Assembly (NCBI GenBank): GCA_947462865.1 | Contig: CANHRW010000001.1 | Location: 1 to 42,476 of the forward strand | DNA length: 42,476 nucleotides | Direction: 5' to 3' | DNA from: Bacteroidota bacterium | GTDB taxonomy: Bacteria; Bacteroidota; Bacteroidia; UKL13-3 | Shown: in pieces, positions 33,746 through 41,875 of the stretch | How the letters are laid out: every line of letters begins with the position of its first letter | Position numbering within the stretch: the first letter of the stretch is position 1 | Made by a program: the position numbers and the translations under genes | Notes under the pieces: model-generated | Told to the model about the DNA's origin: nothing | What the model saw: the letters and a program-made list of their open reading frames with translations, nothing else | Databases searched by the model: none

Positions 33746-34381
33746 ATGGAATTAGACCACAGCTTTTTCTCAATGGAAACACCGTTGAGAGCAGATGCCT
33801 TTGAATTAGACGATGATTTAAAAGTTGAATTGATTGAAAAACATTTCAAAGAAATCATGCAAATTTTAGGCTTAGACTTAAATGACGATAGCTTAAAAGG
33901 TACGCCAAATAGGGTGGCTAAAATGTATGTGAAAGAGTTGTTCAAAGGATTGAACCCTAAGAACATGCCTGAGGCCAAACTTTTCGATAACAAATACAAT
34001 TACAAAAACATGTTGGTTGAGAAAAACATTTCCTTCCACAGTGTTTGTGAACACCACTTTGTACCCATTATTGGCAAAGCACATGTGGCTTACATTCCAA
34101 ATAAAGAGGTAGTAGGCTTGAGTAAACTCAATAGGATTGTAAGGTATTTTGCCCAAAGACCGCAGGTACAAGAACGCATGACCATGCAAATAGCCAATAT
34201 GCTCAAAGAGGTGTTGAATACCCAAGATGTAGCTGTTATTATAGAAGCCGATCACTTGTGTGTGGCCATGAGAGGCGTTCAAGATATCACTAGCAGCACT
34301 GTTACATCAGAGTTTTGCGGTAAATTCCAAGACGCCAAAACCAGAGAAGAACTGCTCAATTATATTGCGTTAAAGGGTTAG
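33746..34381 (+). CDS. folE: GTP cyclohydrolase I
   Basis: From the ATG at 33746 the protein has 211 residues. An in-frame ATG at 33686, inside the preceding gene, would give 231 and cannot be excluded. FolE converts GTP to 7,8-dihydroneopterin triphosphate, the start of folate, biopterin and queuosine synthesis. The zinc and catalytic motif SVCEHHFVPIIGKAHVAYIP is complete, with Cys and His ligands, and ADHLCVAMRG gives the second zinc Cys. VVGLSKLNRIVRYFAQRPQV and TSEFCGKF are typical. The gene follows the PTPS/QueD-family gene by 13 bases. The stop is 3 bases from the convergent hutI stop. Confidence 0.96.
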   Translation: MELDHSFFSMETPLRADAFELDDDLKVELIEKHFKEIMQILGLDLNDDSLKGTPNRVAKMYVKELFKGLNPKNMPEAKLFDNKYNYKNMLVEKNISFHSVCEHHFVPIIGKAHVAYIPNKEVVGLSKLNRIVRYFAQRPQVQERMTMQIANMLKEVLNTQDVAVIIEADHLCVAMRGVQDITSSTVTSEFCGKFQDAKTREELLNYIALKG

Positions 34382-34384
34382 GCT

Positions 34385-35656
34385 TTAGAAACCAACATGT
34401 ATGCTGTTGCCTTTAACAATTGCTGTTTCTACCGAAGGCACCCCAAATGAATAAGGCAAGTAAGCTAATGAAGGAATTTCTTTGGTAATAAATACATTGC
34501 CAACCTTACCTTTGCTAATGCTGCCATGTGTTTTACTCAATTCAAGTGCATAAGCACCATTAATGGTTGCTGCATTTAAGGCTTCTTCTGGTGTTAATTT
34601 CATTTGAATGCAAGCTAGGCTAATTACAAAACCCATACGGCCATTTGGTGAGCTTCCTGGGTTGTAATCGGTGGCCAAACAAACAGGTAAGCCAGCGTCT
34701 ATCATTTGACGAACTGGGGCATAAGGTAAACCCAAAAAGAATGAACAATTGGGCAATGCAACAGGCATAGTAGCTGAATTTATCAAACAATGAATTTCAT
34801 CCTCACCTATGTGTTCCAAATGGTCAACACTCAAGGCTTGGTGTTTTACGGCTACCTGAACGCCTCCTGTAACACCCAGCTCATTGCCATGTATTTTTGC
34901 TTTAATATTGTACTTACTGGCAGCCGTTAACAATTGGTCCGTTTCGTCTACAGTAAAAAAACCTTGATCACAAAATACATCAAAATAATCGGCCAGGCCC
35001 TCCCCAGCAACAACAGGCAACATTTTGTCGATAACTAAATTAATGTATTCGGCTCTGTTGTTTTTATATTCCATTGGAATGGCGTGCGCACCTAAAAAAG
35101 TTGCTTTAATTTCTATGGGAGAAACAGCTTTCAATTGCTGAATGACACGCAACATTTTAATCTCGTCTTCAAAAGTTAAACCATAGCCACTTTTAATTTC
35201 AATGGCTCCAGTACCATATTTCATTACCTCTAACAAACGGGTATAAGCCCCTTGCATCAGTTCATGTTCAGACATGGCCCTGAGTTTTGCCGCGGAATTT
35301 AAAATACCCCCTCCTGCTGCAGCAATTTCTTCGTAAGATTTGCCTTTAATACGCATCACAAACTCCTCTTCTCTACTTTTAGCAAATACCATATGGGTAT
35401 GCGAATCAACAAAACTTGGCAGTACATATTTACCAGTTGCATCTTTAATTTCCATGTCTTTGCAATGGGTAAAACGGTCGGCAAATAAATTCAGCTCAGC
35501 CATGCTACCGTATTCCTCTATCATGCCATCTTTGATCCAAAGCCAGGCATTATCTATGCAAGTAAACTCTTGCATTTCTTTGCCTTTTTTTAATAAGCGA
35601 TTGCTTTCATCTACACCACAGAGTGCCTTGATATTTTTAATTAATACATTTCCCAT
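34385..35656 (-). CDS. hutI: Imidazolonepropionase
   Basis: The 423-residue amidohydrolase opens the ring of 4-imidazolone-5-propanoate, the third step of histidine degradation. The metal-binding motif VDSHTHMVFA is followed by the HutI-specific KGKSYEEIAAAGGGILNSA. KIHGNELGVTGGVQ, LSVDHLEHIGE and LATDYNPGSSPNG supply the remaining metal and substrate residues. Length is near the usual 405-420. No other hut genes are visible, so the pathway is dispersed in this genome. The gene is divergent from the PIG-L gene. TATTTTG just upstream on the minus strand (35670-35664) may be its -7 element. Confidence 0.95.
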   Translation of the reverse strand: MGNVLIKNIKALCGVDESNRLLKKGKEMQEFTCIDNAWLWIKDGMIEEYGSMAELNLFADRFTHCKDMEIKDATGKYVLPSFVDSHTHMVFAKSREEEFVMRIKGKSYEEIAAAGGGILNSAAKLRAMSEHELMQGAYTRLLEVMKYGTGAIEIKSGYGLTFEDEIKMLRVIQQLKAVSPIEIKATFLGAHAIPMEYKNNRAEYINLVIDKMLPVVAGEGLADYFDVFCDQGFFTVDETDQLLTAASKYNIKAKIHGNELGVTGGVQVAVKHQALSVDHLEHIGEDEIHCLINSATMPVALPNCSFFLGLPYAPVRQMIDAGLPVCLATDYNPGSSPNGRMGFVISLACIQMKLTPEEALNAATINGAYALELSKTHGSISKGKVGNVFITKEIPSLAYLPYSFGVPSVETAIVKGNSIHVGF

Positions 35657-35764
35657 AGCCTGACAAAATAAAAGAATTTAATTCTCAAAATACAAGACTC
35701 CCCCATTTTAAATGAAATAGTAACTGAAAGTAATTTTTTAGGCTTGAAATTGTACTTTTATGCC

Positions 35765-38242
35765 ATGTTAAAAACCAGACTATTGGGTTGCCTAATTTTT
35801 GCATTTATACTGGCGGTATGTTCAAAAGCACATTCACAAGAAATTCAGTCAGACGCTTCCATTGCAGCACAATTTAAACAATTGAAACAAGGACTATCTG
35901 TGTTGTACATTGCAGCACACCCCGATGATGAAAACACGCAATTACTTACCTACTTATCGAAAGTAAAACATTTTAGAACGGCCTATTTGTCGCTGACCCG
36001 AGGCGATGGTGGACAAAATTTAATTGGCTCAGAACAAGGCATTGCATTGGGCATTGTCAGAACACATGAATTGGCCCAAGCACGTAAAATAGATGGCGCT
36101 GAACAATTCTTTACCCGAGCCTATGATTTTGGTTATAGTAAAACAGCAAAAGAAACCTTTCAAAACTGGAATAAATCTGCGTTGCTAGCAGATGTGGTTT
36201 TTGTAATCAGAAAATTTAAACCAACTGTCATCATTACTCGGTTCGATTCAGACGGATCAGGTGGACACGGACAACATACAGCCTCTGCTATACTCGCATA
36301 TGAGGCTTTTAAATTGGCTGCAGACCCTCATCAATTTCCTGAACAATTGAAATATGTTGATACACATCAATGCAAAAGACTATTTTACAACAGTATAGCC
36401 AATTGGCAACCATTCTCAACCAACAAAGCCAATTTAATGGCTTTAGAAATTGGTCAATTTATTCCAGAGTTAGGAAAAAACACAGGAGAAATAGCTGCTG
36501 AAAGCAGAAGTATGCACTTGAGTCAAGGATTTGGAACCGAGAAAAGAAGAGGCTTACAAACAGAATATTTTAAAGCCATTGCTGGCGATACCACAAACTT
36601 ATTTGGTGATTTATTCAAGGGCATTCCAAGTGAATCTGAAAGCATCGACCTAACACTCGCTTTCAAAAAATACATACAAAAAGCAGAAAAAGCGTGGCAA
36701 ACTAAACAGTTAAAACAGTGCAATACTTTCTTGTTTAAAGCCCGCCATCAACTTATTAAATTAGGCATTCAACCAAAGCATCATTTGCATAAAAACATTC
36801 AAAATCTTCTTTTGGCTGTGAATGGTATTTATATAGAATCGGTATACAAACAACAAGAACTACCTGTTGCTGGCGACTCTATAGCTATTGAAGTTGAAAT
36901 CAATTCCCGTCAATCCAACCAAGTTGTACTAAAAAACATTGCCATTGGTAACAAGCCATTCATTTTAAAACAAGCACAAGTATTGTCAAAAAACACAGCC
37001 TATGCCTATCAGACACAAATTTTGCTGGATACAGTTAACGCTTCAAATTTATATTGGCTCAACAAAGGTTTAAATCAAAATTTATATGCTATTGATTTGC
37101 CTGAAATTGGTACCGATATCGGTTCTACTTTTTCGATACCCGTTAGTTGGTACCTTCAAATTGGTAAAGATTCTTTGTATATAGAAAGCTCCGTGAATCA
37201 GAAAATAGTGACCCCTCAATCTGGTGAAACGTATAGAACACTCTTTGTAAACCCACCCCTATTACTGAGCCTTCCTAAACAATTATTCATTGCCCCAAAA
37301 GGGCAAAAACATACGTTAGCATTAGGCTTAAAAGCATTTAAAAACTTGCAATCAATACATCTCAATATTCAGGCCCCATTTGGGTGGAAAATAAATATAC
37401 CCAACCCAGAAACTACACTCTCAAAAGCAGAATTTAAAACTGTAAAAATTGAACTTATCGCTTCAGATTCTGCCCAAACAGGGCTACTTTTAGTTGAAGC
37501 AACTGATAGCCTTCAAACTTATTCACTGCAACAAGAAATCATTGAATATACGCATATTGGAAAACAGGTATACTATTTGCCAGCACAACTAAAACTATAC
37601 CCATATAACCTTCTGAGCAGTCACAAAAAAATCGGGTATATTACTGGAGCAAAAGACCTAACGCCAAGCATTTTAAAGGAACTTGGCTATGCTGTTGAAT
37701 TGATAAATGCCGACAAATTTGCCGAAATCCAATTAAGCGATTATGATGTATTGATATTTGGCATCAGAAGTTTTAATCTTTACCCACAACTTCATCAATA
37801 CAGAGAAAAATACTTGTCATTTGTGCAAGATGGTGGCAATTTATTGGTTTTATACCAAACCAATAGTTTTAGCAACAATCTTGATAAAACCATAGGTCCA
37901 TACCCATTTGGCATTTCAAAGGAGCGAACCACTAACGAAAATGCACCTGTACAATACAATGCGCAATCTGTATCATTTTTATCTAAACCCAATGCAATAG
38001 GAGCCGCCGATTTTGACAACTGGGTTCAAGAAAGAGGAATTTATTACGCCAATGAAATAGACAATGCATATAAAACCCCTTTACTCATTTCGGATTTTAA
38101 TGAATCACCCAATACCGGAGCAGTCATTCAGTGTAATTATGGAAAAGGAAAATTTACCTATACCGGGCTATCGTTTTTTAGACAACTACCTGCAGGGGTA
38201 AATGGAGCCGTTAAGTTGTTGCTAAACTTAATTGAACAATAA
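35765..38242 (+). CDS. Secreted multidomain PIG-L family deacetylase
   Basis: From the ATG at 35765 the protein has 825 residues; the frame's TTG at 35744 would spoil the signal peptide. Residues 1-24 form a signal peptide ending near KAHS-Q. The PIG-L domain follows (about 40-300), with zinc motif AHPDDE (51-56) and a second His pair in HGQH (168-171). PIG-L enzymes remove N-acetyl groups from sugars such as GlcNAc conjugates. The middle contains a beta-sandwich (about 470-600) resembling the NEW3/NPCBM-associated type. The C-terminal about 200 residues, with KKIGYITGAKD and YDVLIFGIRSFN, look like a ThuA/class I amidotransferase-like flavodoxin fold. The substrate is unknown. The stop codon abuts the talC stop. 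Confidence 0.83.
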   Translation: MLKTRLLGCLIFAFILAVCSKAHSQEIQSDASIAAQFKQLKQGLSVLYIAAHPDDENTQLLTYLSKVKHFRTAYLSLTRGDGGQNLIGSEQGIALGIVRTHELAQARKIDGAEQFFTRAYDFGYSKTAKETFQNWNKSALLADVVFVIRKFKPTVIITRFDSDGSGGHGQHTASAILAYEAFKLAADPHQFPEQLKYVDTHQCKRLFYNSIANWQPFSTNKANLMALEIGQFIPELGKNTGEIAAESRSMHLSQGFGTEKRRGLQTEYFKAIAGDTTNLFGDLFKGIPSESESIDLTLAFKKYIQKAEKAWQTKQLKQCNTFLFKARHQLIKLGIQPKHHLHKNIQNLLLAVNGIYIESVYKQQELPVAGDSIAIEVEINSRQSNQVVLKNIAIGNKPFILKQAQVLSKNTAYAYQTQILLDTVNASNLYWLNKGLNQNLYAIDLPEIGTDIGSTFSIPVSWYLQIGKDSLYIESSVNQKIVTPQSGETYRTLFVNPPLLLSLPKQLFIAPKGQKHTLALGLKAFKNLQSIHLNIQAPFGWKINIPNPETTLSKAEFKTVKIELIASDSAQTGLLLVEATDSLQTYSLQQEIIEYTHIGKQVYYLPAQLKLYPYNLLSSHKKIGYITGAKDLTPSILKELGYAVELINADKFAEIQLSDYDVLIFGIRSFNLYPQLHQYREKYLSFVQDGGNLLVLYQTNSFSNNLDKTIGPYPFGISKERTTNENAPVQYNAQSVSFLSKPNAIGAADFDNWVQERGIYYANEIDNAYKTPLLISDFNESPNTGAVIQCNYGKGKFTYTGLSFFRQLPAGVNGAVKLLLNLIEQ

Positions 38243-38899
38243 TTATGCGTTGTTTTTGGCATGGTCTGCCAAGAATTGAGCCAATCCACTGTCTGTTAAT
38301 GGATGCTTCAATAATGCTAAAATACTGTTCAATGGGCTAGTAATTACATGCGCACCTACCTGAGCAGACTTTACAATATGTACAGGGTTTCTGATAGAAG
38401 CTGCTAGTATTTGTGTTTGATAGCCTTGCACAGCAAATATTTGTGATATTTCTGCAATAAGTTGTATGCCGTCGAATGAAATGTCATCTAAGCGGCCTAC
38501 AAATGGGCTAATGTAGGTAGCACCTGCTTTGGCAGCTAGTATGGCCTGACCAGAACTAAACACCAACGTGCAATTGGTTCTTATGCCTTTAGAAGTTAAA
38601 TATTTAATGGCTTTGATACCATCTTTAATCATCGGAATTTTTACAACTATGTTTTCATGGAGGGCTGCTAATTTTTCGCCTTCGGCAATCATTTCATTGT
38701 AAGTAGTAGCAATTACCTCTGCACTCACATCTCCATCTACAATATTACAGATGTCGACATAGTGTTTCAATACAGCTGCTTCGCCTTTAATACCTTCTTT
38801 TGCCATTAAAGAAGGGTTGGTTGTTACACCATCTAAAATACCTAAGTCGTTTGCTTCTTTAATTTGATCAAGATTTGCTGTATCGATAAAAAATTTCAT
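38243..38899 (-). CDS. Transaldolase, TalC/FSA subfamily
   Basis: The 218-residue protein is a small class I aldolase. The Schiff-base lysine is Lys87 in VVKIPM. MKFFIDTANLDQI and GVTTNPSLMAKEG are typical of the subfamily. Two positions separate true transaldolases from fructose-6-phosphate aldolase. Where E. coli FSA has Gln59 (AQVMATT), this protein has Glu (AEVIATT). Where FSA has Tyr131 (YVAPYVNR), it has Phe (YISPFVGR). Both favour transaldolase activity in the non-oxidative pentose phosphate pathway. The gene has its own consensus promoter and converges on the PIG-L gene with no spacer. Confidence 0.92.
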   Translation of the reverse strand: MKFFIDTANLDQIKEANDLGILDGVTTNPSLMAKEGIKGEAAVLKHYVDICNIVDGDVSAEVIATTYNEMIAEGEKLAALHENIVVKIPMIKDGIKAIKYLTSKGIRTNCTLVFSSGQAILAAKAGATYISPFVGRLDDISFDGIQLIAEISQIFAVQGYQTQILAASIRNPVHIVKSAQVGAHVITSPLNSILALLKHPLTDSGLAQFLADHAKNNA

Positions 38900-38929
38900 G
38901 TGTTTGATTTTAATGCATGCAAAGATACT

Positions 38930-38960
38930 TTTTTGGCAATAAGTCTGAAAATGAAAACAA
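38930..38960 (-). promoter_or_regulatory. Promoter of the transaldolase gene
   Basis: On the minus strand, TTG (38960-38958) is followed after 20 bases by TATCTTTG (38937-38930). The start codon lies 30 bases further on at 38899. It sits just downstream of the terminator of the small PID-CTERM-like gene. Confidence 0.7.
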
Positions 38961-38974
38961 AAATAAAACGCAAA

Positions 38975-39006
38975 AAAAGTCCGATTGGTTACCCAATCGG
39001 ACTTTT
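38975..39006 (-). terminator. Rho-independent terminator after the small PID-CTERM-like gene
   Basis: AAAAGTCCGATTGG (38975-38988) pairs perfectly with CCAATCGGACTTTT (38993-39006) around a 4-base loop. On the minus strand the stem is followed by further T residues. It lies 18 bases after the stop of the small gene and insulates it from the transaldolase promoter. Confidence 0.9.
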
Positions 39007-39023
39007 AAATATTTGAAATATAA

Positions 39024-39200
39024 TTATTTCTTTTTAAAACCTAGCAATGCAGCTCCTGTAGCCAAAAGACCAATAGCTGCATCAACAGGCACATCTATTG
39101 GGTCTCCACCATTATCTGGTACACCTTGTGCAAATAACTGATTTGCAAAAAGAATACCCAGCATTGTTAAAACAGTTACATACAATTTGATATTTTTCAT
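39024..39200 (-). CDS. Small secreted protein with PID-CTERM-like C-terminal sorting signal
   Basis: Read on the minus strand from the ATG at 39200-39198 to TAA at 39026-39024, this frame gives 58 residues. It starts with MKNIKLYVTVLTMLGILF, a signal peptide ending in ANQLFA-Q. The mature part is tiny: GVPDNGGDPIDVPVDAAIG, a hydrophobic helix (LLATGAALLGF) and a basic end KKK. This Pro-Ile-Asp motif, hydrophobic segment and basic tail resembles the PID-CTERM sorting signal described in Bacteroidota, analogous to PEP-CTERM/exosortase systems. No exosortase is in the window. A dedicated terminator follows at 38975, which supports it being a real gene. Function is unknown. Confidence 0.8.
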   Translation of the reverse strand: MKNIKLYVTVLTMLGILFANQLFAQGVPDNGGDPIDVPVDAAIGLLATGAALLGFKKK

Positions 39201-39272
39201 AATTATTCCTATTATCTACTTTTAAAATTAAACACTCTATATTTTGAATATGATTTAATAACCTACTAATGT

Positions 39273-41579
39273 TTAATTTTTAACAACTTTTGCAGTATTG
39301 ATTTTACCTAAAGTATCGGCAATTTCTATAAAATAAACGCCTGCGCTTTTTGAAGACAAATCAATTTCTATTCCTTTATTCAGGTTTGCATTCAAAACGG
39401 TGCCTTGTTGTACCAATTGACCTAAATTATTGAACAATTTATAATTGTATGTACCTTCAACACTGTTTAATTGAGTTGAAAGTGTTACCATTTGCTGAAC
39501 AGGATTTGGCATTACAGTCAATTGATTGGTTTTGTTAAATACAGCTGCTAAGTTTTTTAAATATTCAGCATTGCCTTTGTTTACAAAAACAATTTCGAAC
39601 CTGTTTTCACCTTTACTAGCCGCATCTGTATTAATTTCAAATTCAACCATTGGTTTTTCATTTAACAATGAAATTACCCCTAAATAATGGTCAACCAACA
39701 ATAAATCATATTGAGTAAAGTCTTTCTCCCCTTTTACAGTAAAAGTATGTTTACCTGTAAAATTTGAAGTAATTCCTAAGGGAATAGTTACTTGCTCCGA
39801 TACTGAAGGAATAGAATGAATACCATTTCTGTAAGGCTTACTAATGGCGTAAACGTTTAGAGAAGGGTTCATCATTTTTTCAGAATCAAACGCATCTTGT
39901 GCATCTGCAATACCTGGAATTATACCAAATAAAGCTTCATCTTGTAGTTGTCCATGCTTAACCAAAGACAACCTTAAAAATTGGCCTTGATTTTTAAACA
40001 ATTTAGTTGAAGGAGCTGCTGTTGCTTTAACAGATTCAATTGCAGTTAAAACAGGAGAAACTGCATTTGCCTTAACAAAAAACGCGCTGCCCGACTCTAT
40101 TAAATTAGACCCCCCATTGATACCTTGACCTATTGTTACATTGTAATTGGCATAGGCATTTGCCGAAGGGTTAAATATCCAGATAGCAGGATCAATATTG
40201 GTTTTGGTCCAACCTGCAGCATCCCAATTGATAGGTGATGGGTAAGGATTGCCAACCAAGTTCCATCCATTGCCATTAGATGCGTTGTAGGTAACTGGCA
40301 AATTAGTAGAACCAGATTGAATGGTTCCTGTTGCACTTAGAGTCACATCATTTGGAGAAACCACCGAGCCATCTAACAAAGTACAACCTTGCGCTCTATT
40401 GCCTCTTACAAAAACCCTGTAACCAACACCCGAAGTTAAATTGGTGGCATTTGTAGAAGAAATAGCTGTCCATGCATTGTTGTAAACTGTTGCACCTGTA
40501 TTTACAGCAGTTGCTGTATTGTCAACCACTGCAGTAGCTTCATTGAATGTATGCATAGATGGGCTGTTGTTAACAGTAGCATCAAACCCATTTGCATGTG
40601 CAGTTAATGTAGGACAGGCAGTACCACCTGAACCATTTCCGGTAATGTGAATTTGTTGTTGCCAACTCGAATCTATGCGAGCACCTGAATTGAATGGTGC
40701 AGAAAGAAATCTGAACCTTCTTCCGCTCGAGCCTGGAATGTATCTTTCTACAGTAAACTTATTCCCAATAATTCTAGCACTTGCAGGTAATTCTGCTAAT
40801 TGAGCAGTTCCTAAAATTGTTGATCTAAAAATACAATTTCCATAACTAGCCAAAGCAGTTCTTACTTTCAAAGTATTGGTATCTGCAACATTGTACGTTC
40901 CACCTGGGCCAATTACCAATGAGCGCACACCTAAAGAACCTGTATAAGTTCCTGCAAAAATGACTGCATCAGTTGTATCTTGTGGTAAGTTTTTATTCCA
41001 AGTAGTTCCATTCCAGTAATTGGGTGTTTTGCAATTTTTCTGACCTGCTGTTAATGTGTTGTTTGCAATTGGCGTATTGACACTTGCTACATATGCAGAT
41101 ACCAATGAATTTGGTGATGCCCATCTCCAGGTTAAGTTTGGAGCAGCTGTAGTTGAAAAACTAACTGTATTGGTTAAACGCATTCGGATAACTCTTTTAC
41201 CAGCTTGGTCAATTATGGTTCCTGCACCCGCACCCGGAGGAGTCTTAGCAGCAATAATTACATAATTACTGTTATTATAAGATACTGAAGTTGGTACTTG
41301 AGCGGCTAGTAAATCTGACGTTCCTGTAACTACACTGGCAGTAATGGTACCTGCATTTCTGAAGGATGCATTCATGTTCAAATAAAAAGTACCTGTAGAA
41401 TACTCCCATGTGGTTGTAGCTCCAGTAGCATACAATCTCACATCAAACTCATAAGTTGTGGCAGTAGGAAATGTTTCGTTTTCTACACGGCATTCGAACG
41501 ATTGTGCTGAAACAATTGAGTTCATAGCACTCAACACAAGTATCAAAAGTATTAATGATATTTTAGAAAAATTTCTCAT
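39273..41579 (-). CDS. Secreted surface protein with T9SS type A sorting domain
   Basis: The 768-residue protein has a signal peptide (residues 1-25, ending IVSA-Q). Residues about 27-170 form a beta-rich domain with strands such as TYEFDVRLYATG and TGTFYLNMNASF; this layout could be cohesin-like, but I cannot show it. The middle is Thr/Asn/Gly-rich and includes GNGWNLVGNPYPSPINWDAAGW, a motif often seen in Bacteroidota surface proteins. The C-terminal about 80 residues, starting VMPNPVQQMVTL and ending NTAKVVKN, are a T9SS type A sorting domain. The protein should therefore be exported and attached to the cell surface. TAAATTTG on the minus strand a few bases before the ATG may be a -7 element. 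Confidence 0.85.
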   Translation of the reverse strand: MRNFSKISLILLILVLSAMNSIVSAQSFECRVENETFPTATTYEFDVRLYATGATTTWEYSTGTFYLNMNASFRNAGTITASVVTGTSDLLAAQVPTSVSYNNSNYVIIAAKTPPGAGAGTIIDQAGKRVIRMRLTNTVSFSTTAAPNLTWRWASPNSLVSAYVASVNTPIANNTLTAGQKNCKTPNYWNGTTWNKNLPQDTTDAVIFAGTYTGSLGVRSLVIGPGGTYNVADTNTLKVRTALASYGNCIFRSTILGTAQLAELPASARIIGNKFTVERYIPGSSGRRFRFLSAPFNSGARIDSSWQQQIHITGNGSGGTACPTLTAHANGFDATVNNSPSMHTFNEATAVVDNTATAVNTGATVYNNAWTAISSTNATNLTSGVGYRVFVRGNRAQGCTLLDGSVVSPNDVTLSATGTIQSGSTNLPVTYNASNGNGWNLVGNPYPSPINWDAAGWTKTNIDPAIWIFNPSANAYANYNVTIGQGINGGSNLIESGSAFFVKANAVSPVLTAIESVKATAAPSTKLFKNQGQFLRLSLVKHGQLQDEALFGIIPGIADAQDAFDSEKMMNPSLNVYAISKPYRNGIHSIPSVSEQVTIPLGITSNFTGKHTFTVKGEKDFTQYDLLLVDHYLGVISLLNEKPMVEFEINTDAASKGENRFEIVFVNKGNAEYLKNLAAVFNKTNQLTVMPNPVQQMVTLSTQLNSVEGTYNYKLFNNLGQLVQQGTVLNANLNKGIEIDLSSKSAGVYFIEIADTLGKINTAKVVKN

Positions 41580-41774
41580 AATTCAAATTTATTAAAAATT
41601 GTCAAAATAAATACATATTGATTTGAACAATTTATTTGATTGATGTTAAAACAATTGTTTCTTGATAAAAACTAAAGTTCCTCAAATTAATTAAAAGCCA
41701 AATACCAAATTGTAAAGTTTGTATCAATTCAATATGAAACTTTTGATTAAATATATTTTGAAACCTGTTTAAAA

Positions 41775-41807
41775 AAATAATGCCGGCGCTATGCGCCGGC
41801 ATTATTT
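41775..41807 (-). terminator. Rho-independent terminator in the 41580-41875 gap
   Basis: AAATAATGCCGGCGC (41775-41789) pairs with the mirror arm (41793-41807) across TAT, a 15-pair stem. On the minus strand it is followed by TTTTTT, so it ends the dockerin-repeat gene that stops at 41876. The rest of this 296-base gap is AT-rich with no other gene visible. Confidence 0.87.
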
Positions 41808-41875
41808 AGTTGATTAGTTTGATATCATTTTAAGAATTCAATTGCTTCTTAATGATTCACTAATTTTTAAATTGA

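Noticed and set aside
38917..39141. 74-residue plus-strand frame
   Set aside because: It is antisense to the small PID-CTERM-like gene, crosses that gene's terminator, and has no recognisable protein features.
28155..41807. GC-rich hairpins at 28155 and 41775 as copies of one mobile palindromic repeat
   Set aside because: The two stems have different sequences and each lies just after a gene with a T tail, so they are ordinary terminators.
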